A DNA stretch of 64,000 nucleotides from Leptolinea tardivitalis. Its GTDB lineage: Bacteria; Chloroflexota; Anaerolineae; Anaerolineales; Anaerolineaceae. The DNA is taken from positions 434,001 through 498,000 of the forward strand of contig NZ_BBYA01000010.1 of NCBI RefSeq assembly GCF_001050275.1, written 5' to 3'. The notes under the pieces were generated by a model. It did no database searches and was not told the DNA's origin. It worked only from the letters and a program-made list of their open reading frames with translations. The translations under genes and the position numbers were made by a program. Below are positions 9,034 through 17,133 of this stretch, one piece after another (positions within the stretch are counted from its first letter, which is position 1; each line of letters starts with the position of its first letter).

Positions 9034-9939
9034 ATGGAAGAATTGCATTCTGTTCCTGCCTGGAAAGAAACACTGGTCACCCGGATCATTCAGATTTGCG
9101 GCTACTCCAGCATTCTATTTGTGATTCTGATCCTTTACTTTTTGCTCAGTGAAGGGCTTCCCGCACTCTGGAAAGCTGACTTGAATAGTCTTTTCTCCAC
9201 CCGCTGGTATCCCACAGAGAGCTATTTTGGAATCTGGCCATTGATTTTTGGTTCTCTGTTTGTCACTCTGGGAGCCGGTCTGGTATCTGTTCCATTGGGA
9301 ATCGGTACAGCCGTTTATATTTCTGAAGTTGCTCCGTCTTGGACCAAGGAAATCTTAAAACCCCTGGTTGAACTTCTGGCGGGCTTGCCATCGGTCGTTC
9401 TGGGTTTTCTGGGTATACAGGTGCTTGTTCCCTTCATGCGACGTTTTTTTGACCTGCCTACTGGCCTTACGGCGCTTTCGGGTGCCATTTTGCTGGGGAT
9501 GATTTCCATTCCCACCATGGTATCTGTGGCTGAAGATGCTCTGAACACTGTGCCTAAGTCATATCGAGAAGCCTCTATGGCACTGGGCGCCACGCGCTGG
9601 CAGACGATCTGGGGAGTGACCCTTCCTGCCGCCAAATCCGGTGTAATTACAGCCGTTCTGCTCGGAATGGGCCGCGCCATGGGTGAAACCATGGCTGTGA
9701 TGATGGTCACCGGGAATGCACCGGTTATGCCTCAGGGATTGCAGACAATCATTTTACCAATCCGTACAATGACAGCGACCATTGCCTCTGAAATGGGTGA
9801 AGTGGCCGCCGGTAGTGTGCATTACAGTGTTCTTTTCTTGATCGGGATTATTCTTTTTATCATTTCCCTGGTGGTGAATGTGGTGGCTTTCACCCTCACC
9901 TCGCGGAAAACTACGCGCAGCGAGCGTCTGCTTTCATAA
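9034..9939 (+). CDS. pstC: phosphate ABC transporter permease PstC
   Basis: One of two membrane subunits of the phosphate importer. It has six predicted helices, the permease EAA-type loop (YREASMALGATRWQTIWGVTLPAAKSGVITAVLLGMGRAMGETMAVMMVTGN) and the PstC-type N-terminal cytoplasmic start with an early helix. The 301-residue length is normal. It lies between pstS and pstA with 9-10 base gaps, so the four genes form one operon. Confidence 0.95.
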   Translation: MEELHSVPAWKETLVTRIIQICGYSSILFVILILYFLLSEGLPALWKADLNSLFSTRWYPTESYFGIWPLIFGSLFVTLGAGLVSVPLGIGTAVYISEVAPSWTKEILKPLVELLAGLPSVVLGFLGIQVLVPFMRRFFDLPTGLTALSGAILLGMISIPTMVSVAEDALNTVPKSYREASMALGATRWQTIWGVTLPAAKSGVITAVLLGMGRAMGETMAVMMVTGNAPVMPQGLQTIILPIRTMTATIASEMGEVAAGSVHYSVLFLIGIILFIISLVVNVVAFTLTSRKTTRSERLLS

Positions 9940-9948
9940 GGGGAAACC

Positions 9949-10809
9949 ATGCGAAAACGGCGGCTCATTCCTCAACAGGCTCAAAAAATCGGCTTTGCCG
10001 GGCTTTCTCTCCTCAGTTTAATCACTGTAATTCCGATTATCGCTATTGTTATTTATATTTTTATTCAGGGGACGCCCGCCATTTCCTGGGAATTTTTAAC
10101 GGGTATGCCCAGCAATGGTATGAAATCTGGCGGGCTCTGGCCGGCTATTATTGGCACATTTTACCTGACCGTGGGAACGGCCATCTTTTCTGTGCCATTG
10201 GGAATTGCTGCTGCCATTTATATCGCTGAATACGCTCCCAATAACCAATGGACACGCCTGATCCGCATTGCCATTATTAACCTGGCCGGTATTCCATCGG
10301 TGGTGTACGGCCTGTTTGGTCTCGGCCTGTTTGTGGTCTTTTTGAACTTTGGCACCAGCATACTGGCAGCTTCTCTGACCCTTTCCATCATGACACTGCC
10401 GGTGATCATCAGCACAACTGAAGAAGCCCTGCGTGCCGTTCCTACCTCTTTCCGGGTGGTCAGTATTTCTCTCGGAGCCACCCGCTGGCAAACCATCAAA
10501 CGAGTGGTACTGCCCCAGGCACTGCCCGGCATTCTAACGGGTGTTATTCTGGGCTTGGAACGCGCTGCCGGTGAAACGGCGCCCATCCTGTTTACCGGTG
10601 CAGCCTTCTTTTTGCCACAGCTCCCTCATTCTATGTTTGATGCCACAATGGCATTGCCGTATCATCTCTTTGTCATATCAACCCAGGTTCCCGGCATGCC
10701 CATTCAAATACAATATGGCACTGTGCTTGTTTTACTGTTATTTGTGTTGGGTATGAATATCGCCGCAACCCTGATCCGTTCGCGTGCCCGTGCCAGGAGA
10801 CAATGGTGA
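9949..10809 (+). CDS. pstA: phosphate ABC transporter permease PstA
   Basis: Second membrane subunit of the phosphate importer, partner of PstC. The EAA loop reads FRVVSISLGATRWQTIKRVVLPQALPGILTGVILGLERAAGETAPILFTGAAFF, with the GETAP motif characteristic of PstA. It has 286 residues and six helices. It is followed after 3 bases by the ATPase gene. Confidence 0.95.
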   Translation: MRKRRLIPQQAQKIGFAGLSLLSLITVIPIIAIVIYIFIQGTPAISWEFLTGMPSNGMKSGGLWPAIIGTFYLTVGTAIFSVPLGIAAAIYIAEYAPNNQWTRLIRIAIINLAGIPSVVYGLFGLGLFVVFLNFGTSILAASLTLSIMTLPVIISTTEEALRAVPTSFRVVSISLGATRWQTIKRVVLPQALPGILTGVILGLERAAGETAPILFTGAAFFLPQLPHSMFDATMALPYHLFVISTQVPGMPIQIQYGTVLVLLLFVLGMNIAATLIRSRARARRQW

Positions 10810-10812
10810 AAA

Positions 10813-11568
10813 ATGGATAAGATCGTCATTGAACACCTCACCCTGACGTATTCCGATGGAACGGAAAGCCTTAAAGATGTTTCGTTGAATATTAAGGCAA
10901 ACACCATCACTGTACTATTCGGCCCGGCCGGGGGTGGAAAATCTTCGTTGCTGCGTGTATTGAACCGGTTGAACGACCTGGCAGATGTGACGGTATTAAA
11001 GGGTAAAGCGCTGATCAACGGTCAGGATATTCTATCTCCGGATATAGATGTTAATGATCTGCGTCGGAGGGTTGGCATGGTTTTTTCACGGCCAGCCGCC
11101 CTGCCGCTGAGTATTTATGAAAACGTTGCCTACGGCCTGGTAATGGCGGGGATGAAGAATAGAAAAAAGCTGGATGAAGCAGTAGAACAGGCATTGCGGC
11201 AGAGTGTGTTATGGGATGAGGTCAAAGACCGCTTGAATGACCCTGGCAGCGCCCTCTCCGGCGGTCAGCAGCAGCGTATGTGCCTGGCACGTGTACTGGC
11301 ATTGCAACCTGAGATCATTTTGCTCGATGAACCCACCTCTGCGCTCGATCCCTTGGCCACAGCAAAAATCGAAGAATTGTTGCGGGAATTGAAAGAAAAA
11401 TTTACCATAGTGATCGCCCCTCACAACACACAGCAGTCTGCGCGTATCAGCGATATGGCGGCATTTTTCCTGCAGGGTGAACTGGTGGAATATGCCCCGG
11501 CTGAGACCATATTCACAGTACCTAAAGACAAACGCACCCAGGATTACATCACCGGGCGTTTTGGGTAG
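10813..11568 (+). CDS. pstB: phosphate ABC transporter ATP-binding protein
   Basis: The ATPase that drives phosphate import. Walker A is GPAGGGKSS (about residue 37), the signature is LSGGQQQRMCLARVL, Walker B is IILLDEPTSALDP, and the H-loop His is present in IVIAPHNTQQSARISD. One feature is unusual: the Q-loop, normally MVFQ in PstB, reads MVFSRPAALPLS, with serine at residue 92 in place of the glutamine that couples the ATP site to the permease. The rest, including IYENVAYG, is typical of PstB. No phoU follows; the next gene is on the other strand. Confidence 0.93.
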   Translation: MDKIVIEHLTLTYSDGTESLKDVSLNIKANTITVLFGPAGGGKSSLLRVLNRLNDLADVTVLKGKALINGQDILSPDIDVNDLRRRVGMVFSRPAALPLSIYENVAYGLVMAGMKNRKKLDEAVEQALRQSVLWDEVKDRLNDPGSALSGGQQQRMCLARVLALQPEIILLDEPTSALDPLATAKIEELLRELKEKFTIVIAPHNTQQSARISDMAAFFLQGELVEYAPAETIFTVPKDKRTQDYITGRFG

Positions 11569-11631
11569 AAGCAAAAACCCATAGTATTCATTTGTTTCTT
11601 ACATCATCCTGGCTGGTTTCCAGAATACTTC

Positions 11632-11877
11632 TTAGATATTTCCGAGTTGTTCCAGTAAATCCGTCAATCTGACATCGCTGGATGGCACTGATGATTTGCC
11701 TTCACTCAGATTCGATTCCACTCCCCCGCTCATGGAAATTTCATCTTTTTCTAAGATTTCTTTGAATGATTTCGTTTCAACCGTCGGATCGGAGCGCTGT
11801 TGTTCGATCTGGCGGTTTAATAACAATAAACGCCTTGCCATTACAAGTGATTGAAGTTGATCCGATCCAATATACAC
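11632..11877 (-). CDS. small hypothetical protein
   Basis: An 81-residue acidic, probably soluble protein I do not recognise. The N-terminal third (LQSLVMARRLLLLNRQIEQQ) is likely helical; the rest is rich in Ser, Glu and Asp and probably flexible, ending in a short helix (LTDLLEQLGNI). A good ribosome site (GGGGAGG) lies 8 bases before the ATG, which supports it as a real gene despite its size. It stands alone, convergent with pstB. Confidence 0.5.
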   Translation of the reverse strand: MYIGSDQLQSLVMARRLLLLNRQIEQQRSDPTVETKSFKEILEKDEISMSGGVESNLSEGKSSVPSSDVRLTDLLEQLGNI

Positions 11878-12012
11878 ACAAACCTCCCCGCCAGAAGGGT
11901 ATAGCTTATTTTCCTATTCGGCAAGTTCTGGAATTTCCATAGATCTTTTTCTGTAAAATCAGCATAAATTTTTACTGAAACGATTCTCTTTTTCGCATTA
12001 ATGAAAAAATCA

Positions 12013-12041
12013 TTGACATCTATAAAATTCAGACGTATTAT
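12013..12041 (+). promoter_or_regulatory. promoter of the mgtA leader
   Basis: TTGACA at 12013-12018, a 17-base spacer and TATTAT at 12036-12041 form a near-consensus sigma-70 promoter. Transcription would start near 12048, giving a leader of about 380 nt before the Mg2+ ATPase start codon. Confidence 0.65.
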
Positions 12042-12059
12042 CAATTTCGAGAAATAACT

Positions 12060-12131
12060 ATGAAGAAAAAATCTGACCCTTATCTAGCTCTTCTGGCAAT
12101 ACGCCAGATACCTCACCGGACAGACGGTTAA
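12060..12131 (+). CDS. candidate leader peptide upstream of mgtA
   Basis: A 23-codon ORF beginning MKKKSDPYLALLAIRQIP, with its ATG about 12 bases after the predicted transcript start and only a weak ribosome site (GAGA). It ends 33 bases before an intrinsic terminator. Its 3' half overlaps a hairpin (TCTGGC 12092-12097 with GCCAGA 12103-12108). The arrangement of promoter, short ORF, hairpin and terminator is that of a translation-sensitive attenuator. The early Asp-Pro recalls the acidic/proline-rich MgtL leader of enterobacteria, but there is no real sequence similarity. Expression is unproven. Confidence 0.4.
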   Translation: MKKKSDPYLALLAIRQIPHRTDG

Positions 12132-12163
12132 GTACAGTTCTGAAATTTTCCAGCACTGAACGG

Positions 12164-12194
12164 AATCCTGTGCCTGCCCGGTACAGGATTTTTT
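12164..12194 (+). terminator. intrinsic terminator inside the mgtA leader
   Basis: AATCCTGT (12164-12171) pairs with ACAGGATT (12183-12190), followed by a run of T. It lies 230 bases upstream of the ATPase gene and downstream of the promoter at 12013, so it would act as an attenuator. No other plus-strand gene in the preceding 590 bases needs it. Confidence 0.7.
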
Positions 12195-12214
12195 GTTGAA
12201 AAAGGACGTGTTTC

Positions 12215-12349
12215 ATGTGCTGGTTTTACCTCTTTCTGCAAAAAACAATTTCATGTCTGCTGTCAAACAGCATTACTGAAATGCGTATGATTGCTTTTCA
12301 GCGCCGTTTGTCCCTGTATAAAGCCAGGGATCGAGTTCCTTTACCTTAG
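12215..12349 (+). CDS. second upstream ORF in the mgtA leader
   Basis: A 44-codon ORF with a good ribosome site (AAAGGA, 8-base spacing) that starts just after the leader terminator and ends RVPLP-stop, 77 bases before the ATPase start. The N-terminal part is hydrophobic (CWFYLFL). It may be a real small membrane peptide, or a sensor ORF whose prolines near the stop stall ribosomes. No homologue is known to me. Confidence 0.3.
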   Translation: MCWFYLFLQKTISCLLSNSITEMRMIAFQRRLSLYKARDRVPLP

Positions 12350-12426
12350 CTTCAATTTGTTTTACTGGACAGCCTGTTCTATCGGCTGAATGAACCATCC
12401 AATATAACAATTTGAGCGAGGTACAA

Positions 12427-15060
12427 ATGAACCTGATTGACAACAAACTCGTGAACACCATACTGTCAAACACTCCGGGTGCATTAAATGCAGCCCGATA
12501 TGCCGGAATTCTCAAAGATATTTCCGCCCTCGAGACCAATTCGGTTCTGGAGAAATTCAATGTAACACTTGCGGGTTTACCGGAAGAACAGGTGGAAATT
12601 CGTGGAAAAGAATTTGGGCCAAACGAAGTCGCCAAAGAGAAAAAGAAGAAGCCGCTGATGCGGTTATGGAGCAATATCAAGAATCCACTTGTGTTGTTGC
12701 TGATGGGGCTGGCTGCCATCTCTTATTTCACCGGTGACATTCGGGCTACACTTGTCATCAGCTCGATGGTGATCCTGGGGGTGGTACTTCAATTTGTACA
12801 AGAGTCACGCGCTGATAATGCGGCAGAACAATTACAGGCTATGGTCAGCACGACAGCCACCGTCATACGCGATAACAAGCGACAGGAAATTCCACTGAAA
12901 GAACTGGTTCCGGGTGATATCGTCACCCTGGCCGCCGGTGATATGGTCCCGGCTGATGTGCGCATGCTTTCAACCAAAGATCTTTTCGTGAACCAATCAT
13001 CATTAACCGGAGAAAGCGTGCCGGTGGAAAAGTTTTCCGTAAAGAGCGAGGCGGGTGCAGGTAATCCGCTGGAATTGAGCAATATCGGTTTTCTGGGTTC
13101 TGATGTGGAAAGTGGGAGCGGAACCGCTATCGTGTTATTCACCGGAAGAAACACTTATTTCGGTTCGCTGGCCTCCAGTATCACCGGAGAACGAGAAATA
13201 ACCAGTTTTGATAAAGGAATTAATCAGTTTACCTGGTTGATGATCCAGTTCATGATTGTGATGGTTCCCCTAGTGTTCCTGTTCAACGGGTTGAGCAAAG
13301 GAAACTGGATGGAAGCCTTTCTGTTTGCGCTGGCGGTTGCCGTAGGGTTAACCCCCGAAATGCTGCCAATGATTGTAACGGTAAACCTGTCTAAGGGCGC
13401 TCTCGCCATGTCAAAAAAGAAGGTCATTGTAAAACGCCTGAATGCCATTCAAAACTTCGGCGCCATGGATACACTCTGCACAGACAAAACCGGCACCATT
13501 ACACAGGGAAAAATCGTCCTTGAAAAACATCTGGATGTCAGGGGTAACCCCAGCGCAAAAGTGCTTCATTACGGTTATATCAACAGCTATTTCCAGACCG
13601 GGTTGAAAAACCTGTTGGATGTGGCTGTGCTTAACCATGTTGACTTGCAAGAGCAAATTGTGTTGAAGGGTGATTACCAATTGTTGGATGAAATCCCGTT
13701 CGACTTTTCACGCCGAAGAATGTCAGTGGTTGTGGAAGACCACGAGGATGATCATATCCTGATCTGTAAGGGTGCCGTGGAAGAAATTATGGGACTTTGC
13801 AGCCACGTTGAAATGGATGGGGAAGTCCTGGAAGTATTGCCCGAATATGATCTCAAACGCCGCAAGTTGGTTCAAGACCTGAATGCCCAGGGCTTCAGAG
13901 TCATTGCCATAGCCTACAAAATGGTAGAAAAGGAAGTTCATGACAAAATTTACTCCGTCAAGGATGAGACCGACCTTACGTTGTTAGGCTTCCTGGCTTT
14001 TCTCGATCCACCCAAACAAGATGCGGCCAAAGCTTTGTCTTTGCTGGAAGCCAATAACATCAAAGTGAAAATTCTGACAGGTGATAACGATACTGTGACC
14101 ATCAGCATTTGCCATCAGGTTAACCTGCCAGTTGAATCGATCCTGCTCGGTTCTGAGATTGATGAGATAGACGACAAAACTCTGGCCGCGAGAGCGGAAA
14201 ATGCCACAATCTTTGCCAAGTTGTCTCCAAACCACAAGCAGCGCATCATCCGTGCTTTGCAGCAAGACGGTCATGTTGTAGGATTCATGGGTGACGGGAT
14301 CAATGATGCCCCGGCATTAAAGGCCGCGGATGTAGGTATTTCTGTGGATACTGCCGTCGACATCGCCAAAGAGTCATCCGATATCATCCTGTTGGAAACC
14401 AGTCTGCTTGTTTTGGAAGAAGGTGTACTTGAAGGCCGCCGGGTTTTTGGCAATATCATCAAATATATTAAAATGGCGGCCAGCTCCAATTTTGGTAACA
14501 TGTTCAGCGTACTGGGTGGAAGCATCTTTCTGCCGTTCCTCCCCATGCTGCCGATCCAGGTTTTAACAAACAACTTGCTTTATGATTTTTCACAAACGGC
14601 TATCCCCACGGATGAGGTCGATAAGGAATGGCTCGCCAGACCGCGAAAGTGGACGATTGGCGAGATCCGCCGGTTCATCTTTTTTATTGGCCCCATAAGT
14701 TCCATCTTCGATTATCTGACATTTTTCCTGATGTTGTATGTATTCAATGCCTGGAACAATCCGGCGCTCTTCCATACCGGCTGGTTTGTCGAAAGTCTGG
14801 TGTCACAAACCCTGATCATCCATGTGATTCGTACCAATCGTATTCCCTTCATTCAAAGCCGGGCAAGTTGGCCATTGATCATCACATCGATCATTATTCT
14901 GGGTATAGGTATCGGTTTGACCTTCTCACCGCTGGCCGGTGCACTGGGATTCGTTGCCCTGCCTTCGACGTACTGGCTGTATCTGGCCGGAATGATCGTT
15001 GCGTATATACTGCTCACCCAGGTGATAAAAACCTGGTTCTTCCAGAGATTTGGAGATTAG
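12427..15060 (+). CDS. mgtA: magnesium-translocating P-type ATPase
   Basis: An 877-residue P3B-type ATPase that imports Mg2+ using ATP. It shows the actuator motif LTGESVPVEK, the phosphorylation site DKTGTIT (Asp in TLCTDKTGT), the ATP-binding KGAVEEI, the hinge GDGINDAPALKAADVGISVD, and ten predicted helices including the family's NNLLYDFSQTAIPTDEVD. The listed start is the ATG at 12427, with GAGG 7 bases upstream; an in-frame TTG at 12412 lacks a ribosome site. It is monocistronic. A long leader with its own promoter, upstream ORFs and a terminator precedes it, so expression is probably controlled by Mg2+ or a related signal during leader transcription. Confidence 0.95.
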   Translation: MNLIDNKLVNTILSNTPGALNAARYAGILKDISALETNSVLEKFNVTLAGLPEEQVEIRGKEFGPNEVAKEKKKKPLMRLWSNIKNPLVLLLMGLAAISYFTGDIRATLVISSMVILGVVLQFVQESRADNAAEQLQAMVSTTATVIRDNKRQEIPLKELVPGDIVTLAAGDMVPADVRMLSTKDLFVNQSSLTGESVPVEKFSVKSEAGAGNPLELSNIGFLGSDVESGSGTAIVLFTGRNTYFGSLASSITGEREITSFDKGINQFTWLMIQFMIVMVPLVFLFNGLSKGNWMEAFLFALAVAVGLTPEMLPMIVTVNLSKGALAMSKKKVIVKRLNAIQNFGAMDTLCTDKTGTITQGKIVLEKHLDVRGNPSAKVLHYGYINSYFQTGLKNLLDVAVLNHVDLQEQIVLKGDYQLLDEIPFDFSRRRMSVVVEDHEDDHILICKGAVEEIMGLCSHVEMDGEVLEVLPEYDLKRRKLVQDLNAQGFRVIAIAYKMVEKEVHDKIYSVKDETDLTLLGFLAFLDPPKQDAAKALSLLEANNIKVKILTGDNDTVTISICHQVNLPVESILLGSEIDEIDDKTLAARAENATIFAKLSPNHKQRIIRALQQDGHVVGFMGDGINDAPALKAADVGISVDTAVDIAKESSDIILLETSLLVLEEGVLEGRRVFGNIIKYIKMAASSNFGNMFSVLGGSIFLPFLPMLPIQVLTNNLLYDFSQTAIPTDEVDKEWLARPRKWTIGEIRRFIFFIGPISSIFDYLTFFLMLYVFNAWNNPALFHTGWFVESLVSQTLIIHVIRTNRIPFIQSRASWPLIITSIIILGIGIGLTFSPLAGALGFVALPSTYWLYLAGMIVAYILLTQVIKTWFFQRFGD

Positions 15061-15084
15061 TATCCATCGGAGAATAGGACTGGT

Positions 15085-15113
15085 TTGACAAACCTATCCG
15101 GAAAGCATACACT
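15085..15113 (+). promoter_or_regulatory. promoter of the cobamide operon
   Basis: Consensus TTGACA (15085-15090), a 17-base spacer and TACACT (15108-15113) sit directly before the cobalamin riboswitch. Confidence 0.7.
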
Positions 15114-15114
15114 T

Positions 15115-15290
15115 ACAACATTCTGAGGTTTCCTTAGAAAAGATTCAGGGAAGCTGGTGAACTCTTTTAGAGTGATTCCAGCACTGTGCCGCAACTGTGA
15201 ACGGCTGACCTAGCCGCAAGTCAGGATACCTGCCTTAGAAAAAATACGGCCTGTTCTCTCCGGACCAGAGAGTACGGCCAGGCAAATGAA
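15115..15290 (+). promoter_or_regulatory. cobalamin riboswitch
   Basis: An adenosylcobalamin-type aptamer. The conserved core is present: GGGAAGCTGGTGAA near 15149, CCGCAACTGTGAACGG near 15189, and the B12 box AGTCAGGATACCTGCC at 15219-15234. It is followed by the long hairpin (CTCTC...GAGAG near 15255-15272) that usually forms the regulatory kissing loop. It precedes a terminator and cobT, so high cobamide should turn the operon off. Confidence 0.95.
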
Positions 15291-15298
15291 CGTAATAA

Positions 15299-15332
15299 AC
15301 AACCGACCGGTCCGCCGGCCGGTTGTCTTTTC
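15299..15332 (+). terminator. riboswitch expression-platform terminator
   Basis: ACAACCG (15299-15305) and CCGG pair with CCGG and CGGTTGT (15320-15326) around a TCCG loop, followed by TCTTTTCT. It lies between the cobalamin aptamer and cobT, the expected position of the off-state structure. Confidence 0.8.
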
Positions 15333-15352
15333 TAGGAAAGGATCTATGTAGA

Positions 15353-16399
15353 ATGATGTTGGATATCCCCGCCATACCCGCTCCGAATGAAATCATCGCC
15401 AGACAGGCCCGCCAGAGACAAAACCAATTGACCAAGCCCACCGGAAGCCTTGGCCGCCTGGAGGACCTTTCAATTCAAATTGCGTCCATTCAGGGCAAGA
15501 TCAAACCAGATGTCTCCCGTAAGGCGGTAGTGGTGATGGCTGGTGATCACGGAGTGACCCATGAAGGTGTAAGCGCCTATCCGGCAGATGTGACCCCACA
15601 AATGGTACATAACTTTTTAACCGGCGGTGCAGCCATTAATGTCCTTGCCCGTCAGGCCGGTGCACGCGTCAGCGTGGTGGATATGGGTGTGGCCGCCGAT
15701 TTTCCTTCTGGCTGCGGTGTAATTGATCGAAAGATCGCCTATGGAACTATGAATATGGCTTCCGGACCGGCGATGACCCGCCAACAGGCAGAAAAATCCC
15801 TTAAATTTGGAATGGAAATCGCCTGGGCTGAAATCGACCGTGGACTTGATCTGATTGCCACAGGAGATATGGGTATTGGTAATACCACGCCCTCTTCTGC
15901 CATCGCAGCCGTTTTCACCGGTGAACCAGTCAGTCGGGTGACCGGCCGCGGCACCGGGTTGGATGACCGAGGTTGGGAGACCAAAGTGGCAATCATTGAA
16001 AAAGCCATTCAATTGAATCAACCAGACAAGAACGATCCTATAGATGTGCTGGCAAAAGTTGGCGGTTTTGAGATTGGCGGACTTGCCGGGTTGGTTATAG
16101 GTGCGGCCTCCCGCGGCATTCCGGTTGTGGTGGATGGGTTCATCTCCACAGCCGCCGCCTTGCTCGCCTTTGAACTGGCACCGGGTATCCAGCCGTACCT
16201 GATTGCCGCCCATCGTTCTGTAGAGGCAGGTCAACGAGCCATGCTGGATAAGTTGGGCATTGAACCATTGATGGATTTCAATATGCGACTCGGAGAAGGA
16301 ACCGGTGCAGTTCTGGCTTTCCATATCATTGAAGCCGCCGTCCGTATTTTGAATGAAATGTCGACATTTGAATCTGCGGGAGTTTCTGACCGTTCATGA
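15353..16399 (+). CDS. cobT: nicotinate-nucleotide--dimethylbenzimidazole phosphoribosyltransferase
   Basis: Activates the lower-ligand base by transferring phosphoribose from nicotinate mononucleotide, giving alpha-ribazole phosphate. The family motifs TKPTGSLGRLEDL, VVMAGDHGVTHEGVSAYP, GDMGIGNTTPSSAI and, at the C terminus, RLGEGTGAVLAF (with the catalytic glutamate) are present. I place the start at the ATG at 15353 (348 residues), after GGAAAGGA. A start-stop pair ATGTAG at 15346-15351 sits between the ribosome site and this ATG. It is first in cobT-cobS-cbiR-cobU, and its stop overlaps the cobS start. Confidence 0.95.
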   Translation: MMLDIPAIPAPNEIIARQARQRQNQLTKPTGSLGRLEDLSIQIASIQGKIKPDVSRKAVVVMAGDHGVTHEGVSAYPADVTPQMVHNFLTGGAAINVLARQAGARVSVVDMGVAADFPSGCGVIDRKIAYGTMNMASGPAMTRQQAEKSLKFGMEIAWAEIDRGLDLIATGDMGIGNTTPSSAIAAVFTGEPVSRVTGRGTGLDDRGWETKVAIIEKAIQLNQPDKNDPIDVLAKVGGFEIGGLAGLVIGAASRGIPVVVDGFISTAAALLAFELAPGIQPYLIAAHRSVEAGQRAMLDKLGIEPLMDFNMRLGEGTGAVLAFHIIEAAVRILNEMSTFESAGVSDRS

Positions 16400-17133
16400 A
16401 GAAGTATCTGCAACTGGCCTTTTCCTTGTTGACGATCTTGCCTGTAGGTTCGTCAGATGAGCCGCCGGAACCAGGCGATACCGGTGTTGCGGCCATATGG
16501 TTTCCGTGTGTGGGTCTGGTTATAGGGTTAATCTCTGCAGTTGGCTGGTGGGTCCTCCATACCTTTCTTCCTGTTTTGCCCGCAACGGTATTGACATTGG
16601 TGCTCTGGGTTGTGCTTACCGGCGGACTGCATCTGGACGGACTGGCCGATTGCTGTGATGGATTGTTATCTGCCCACAAACCAGAACGCCGGCTTGAAAT
16701 CATGGCAGACCCGCATATCGGGAGTTTCGGAATGGTCGGCCTGGTACTTTTTTTAATTACCAAATTTTCCGCCCTGTATTCAGTGAATCCTGCCAATGTA
16801 TTTTTCGTTGTCATTTTTTCCAGCACATTCAGCCGCTGGCTGGTGCTGATTGGCGGAAAACAACCCCTGGCCAGGTCAGAAGGAATGGCAGCCGATCTTG
16901 TTGCTGGCCTGTCCACTCCGTCAATTCTGATGGCCGCATTTCTTCCTGTTGCATTGATGGTGTTGGGAGGCTGGCAGGCCGCTCTGGCAGCCGCGGTTTC
17001 CGCATTGGCTGTTGTTGGCATCTTTGCCTTTGCCCGCACGCGAATTGGCGGGGTAACCGGAGATGTTTTCGGGTTGACCATTGAAATAGCTGAATTGATG
17101 GTATTGTTAACCTATGCCGCTCTATCCCGCTGA
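16396..17133 (+). CDS. cobS: adenosylcobinamide-GDP ribazoletransferase (cobalamin synthase)
   Basis: Joins adenosylcobinamide-GDP to alpha-ribazole (phosphate), the last assembly step for the cobamide nucleotide loop, in the membrane. The hallmark GGLHLDGLADCCDGLLS and ADPHIGSFGMVGL lie in the first half, and seven or so hydrophobic segments follow. Length 245 is normal. It overlaps cobT by 4 bases and cbiR by 20 bases. Confidence 0.95.
   Translation: MKKYLQLAFSLLTILPVGSSDEPPEPGDTGVAAIWFPCVGLVIGLISAVGWWVLHTFLPVLPATVLTLVLWVVLTGGLHLDGLADCCDGLLSAHKPERRLEIMADPHIGSFGMVGLVLFLITKFSALYSVNPANVFFVVIFSSTFSRWLVLIGGKQPLARSEGMAADLVAGLSTPSILMAAFLPVALMVLGGWQAALAAAVSALAVVGIFAFARTRIGGVTGDVFGLTIEIAELMVLLTYAALSR

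Noticed and set aside
12048-12195. M-box (ykoK) Mg2+ riboswitch upstream of mgtA.
   Set aside because: The conserved M-box blocks (GTTAGGTGAGGCTCC, GATACGCTGCTGCCC) are absent; the leader is better explained by short ORFs and a terminator.
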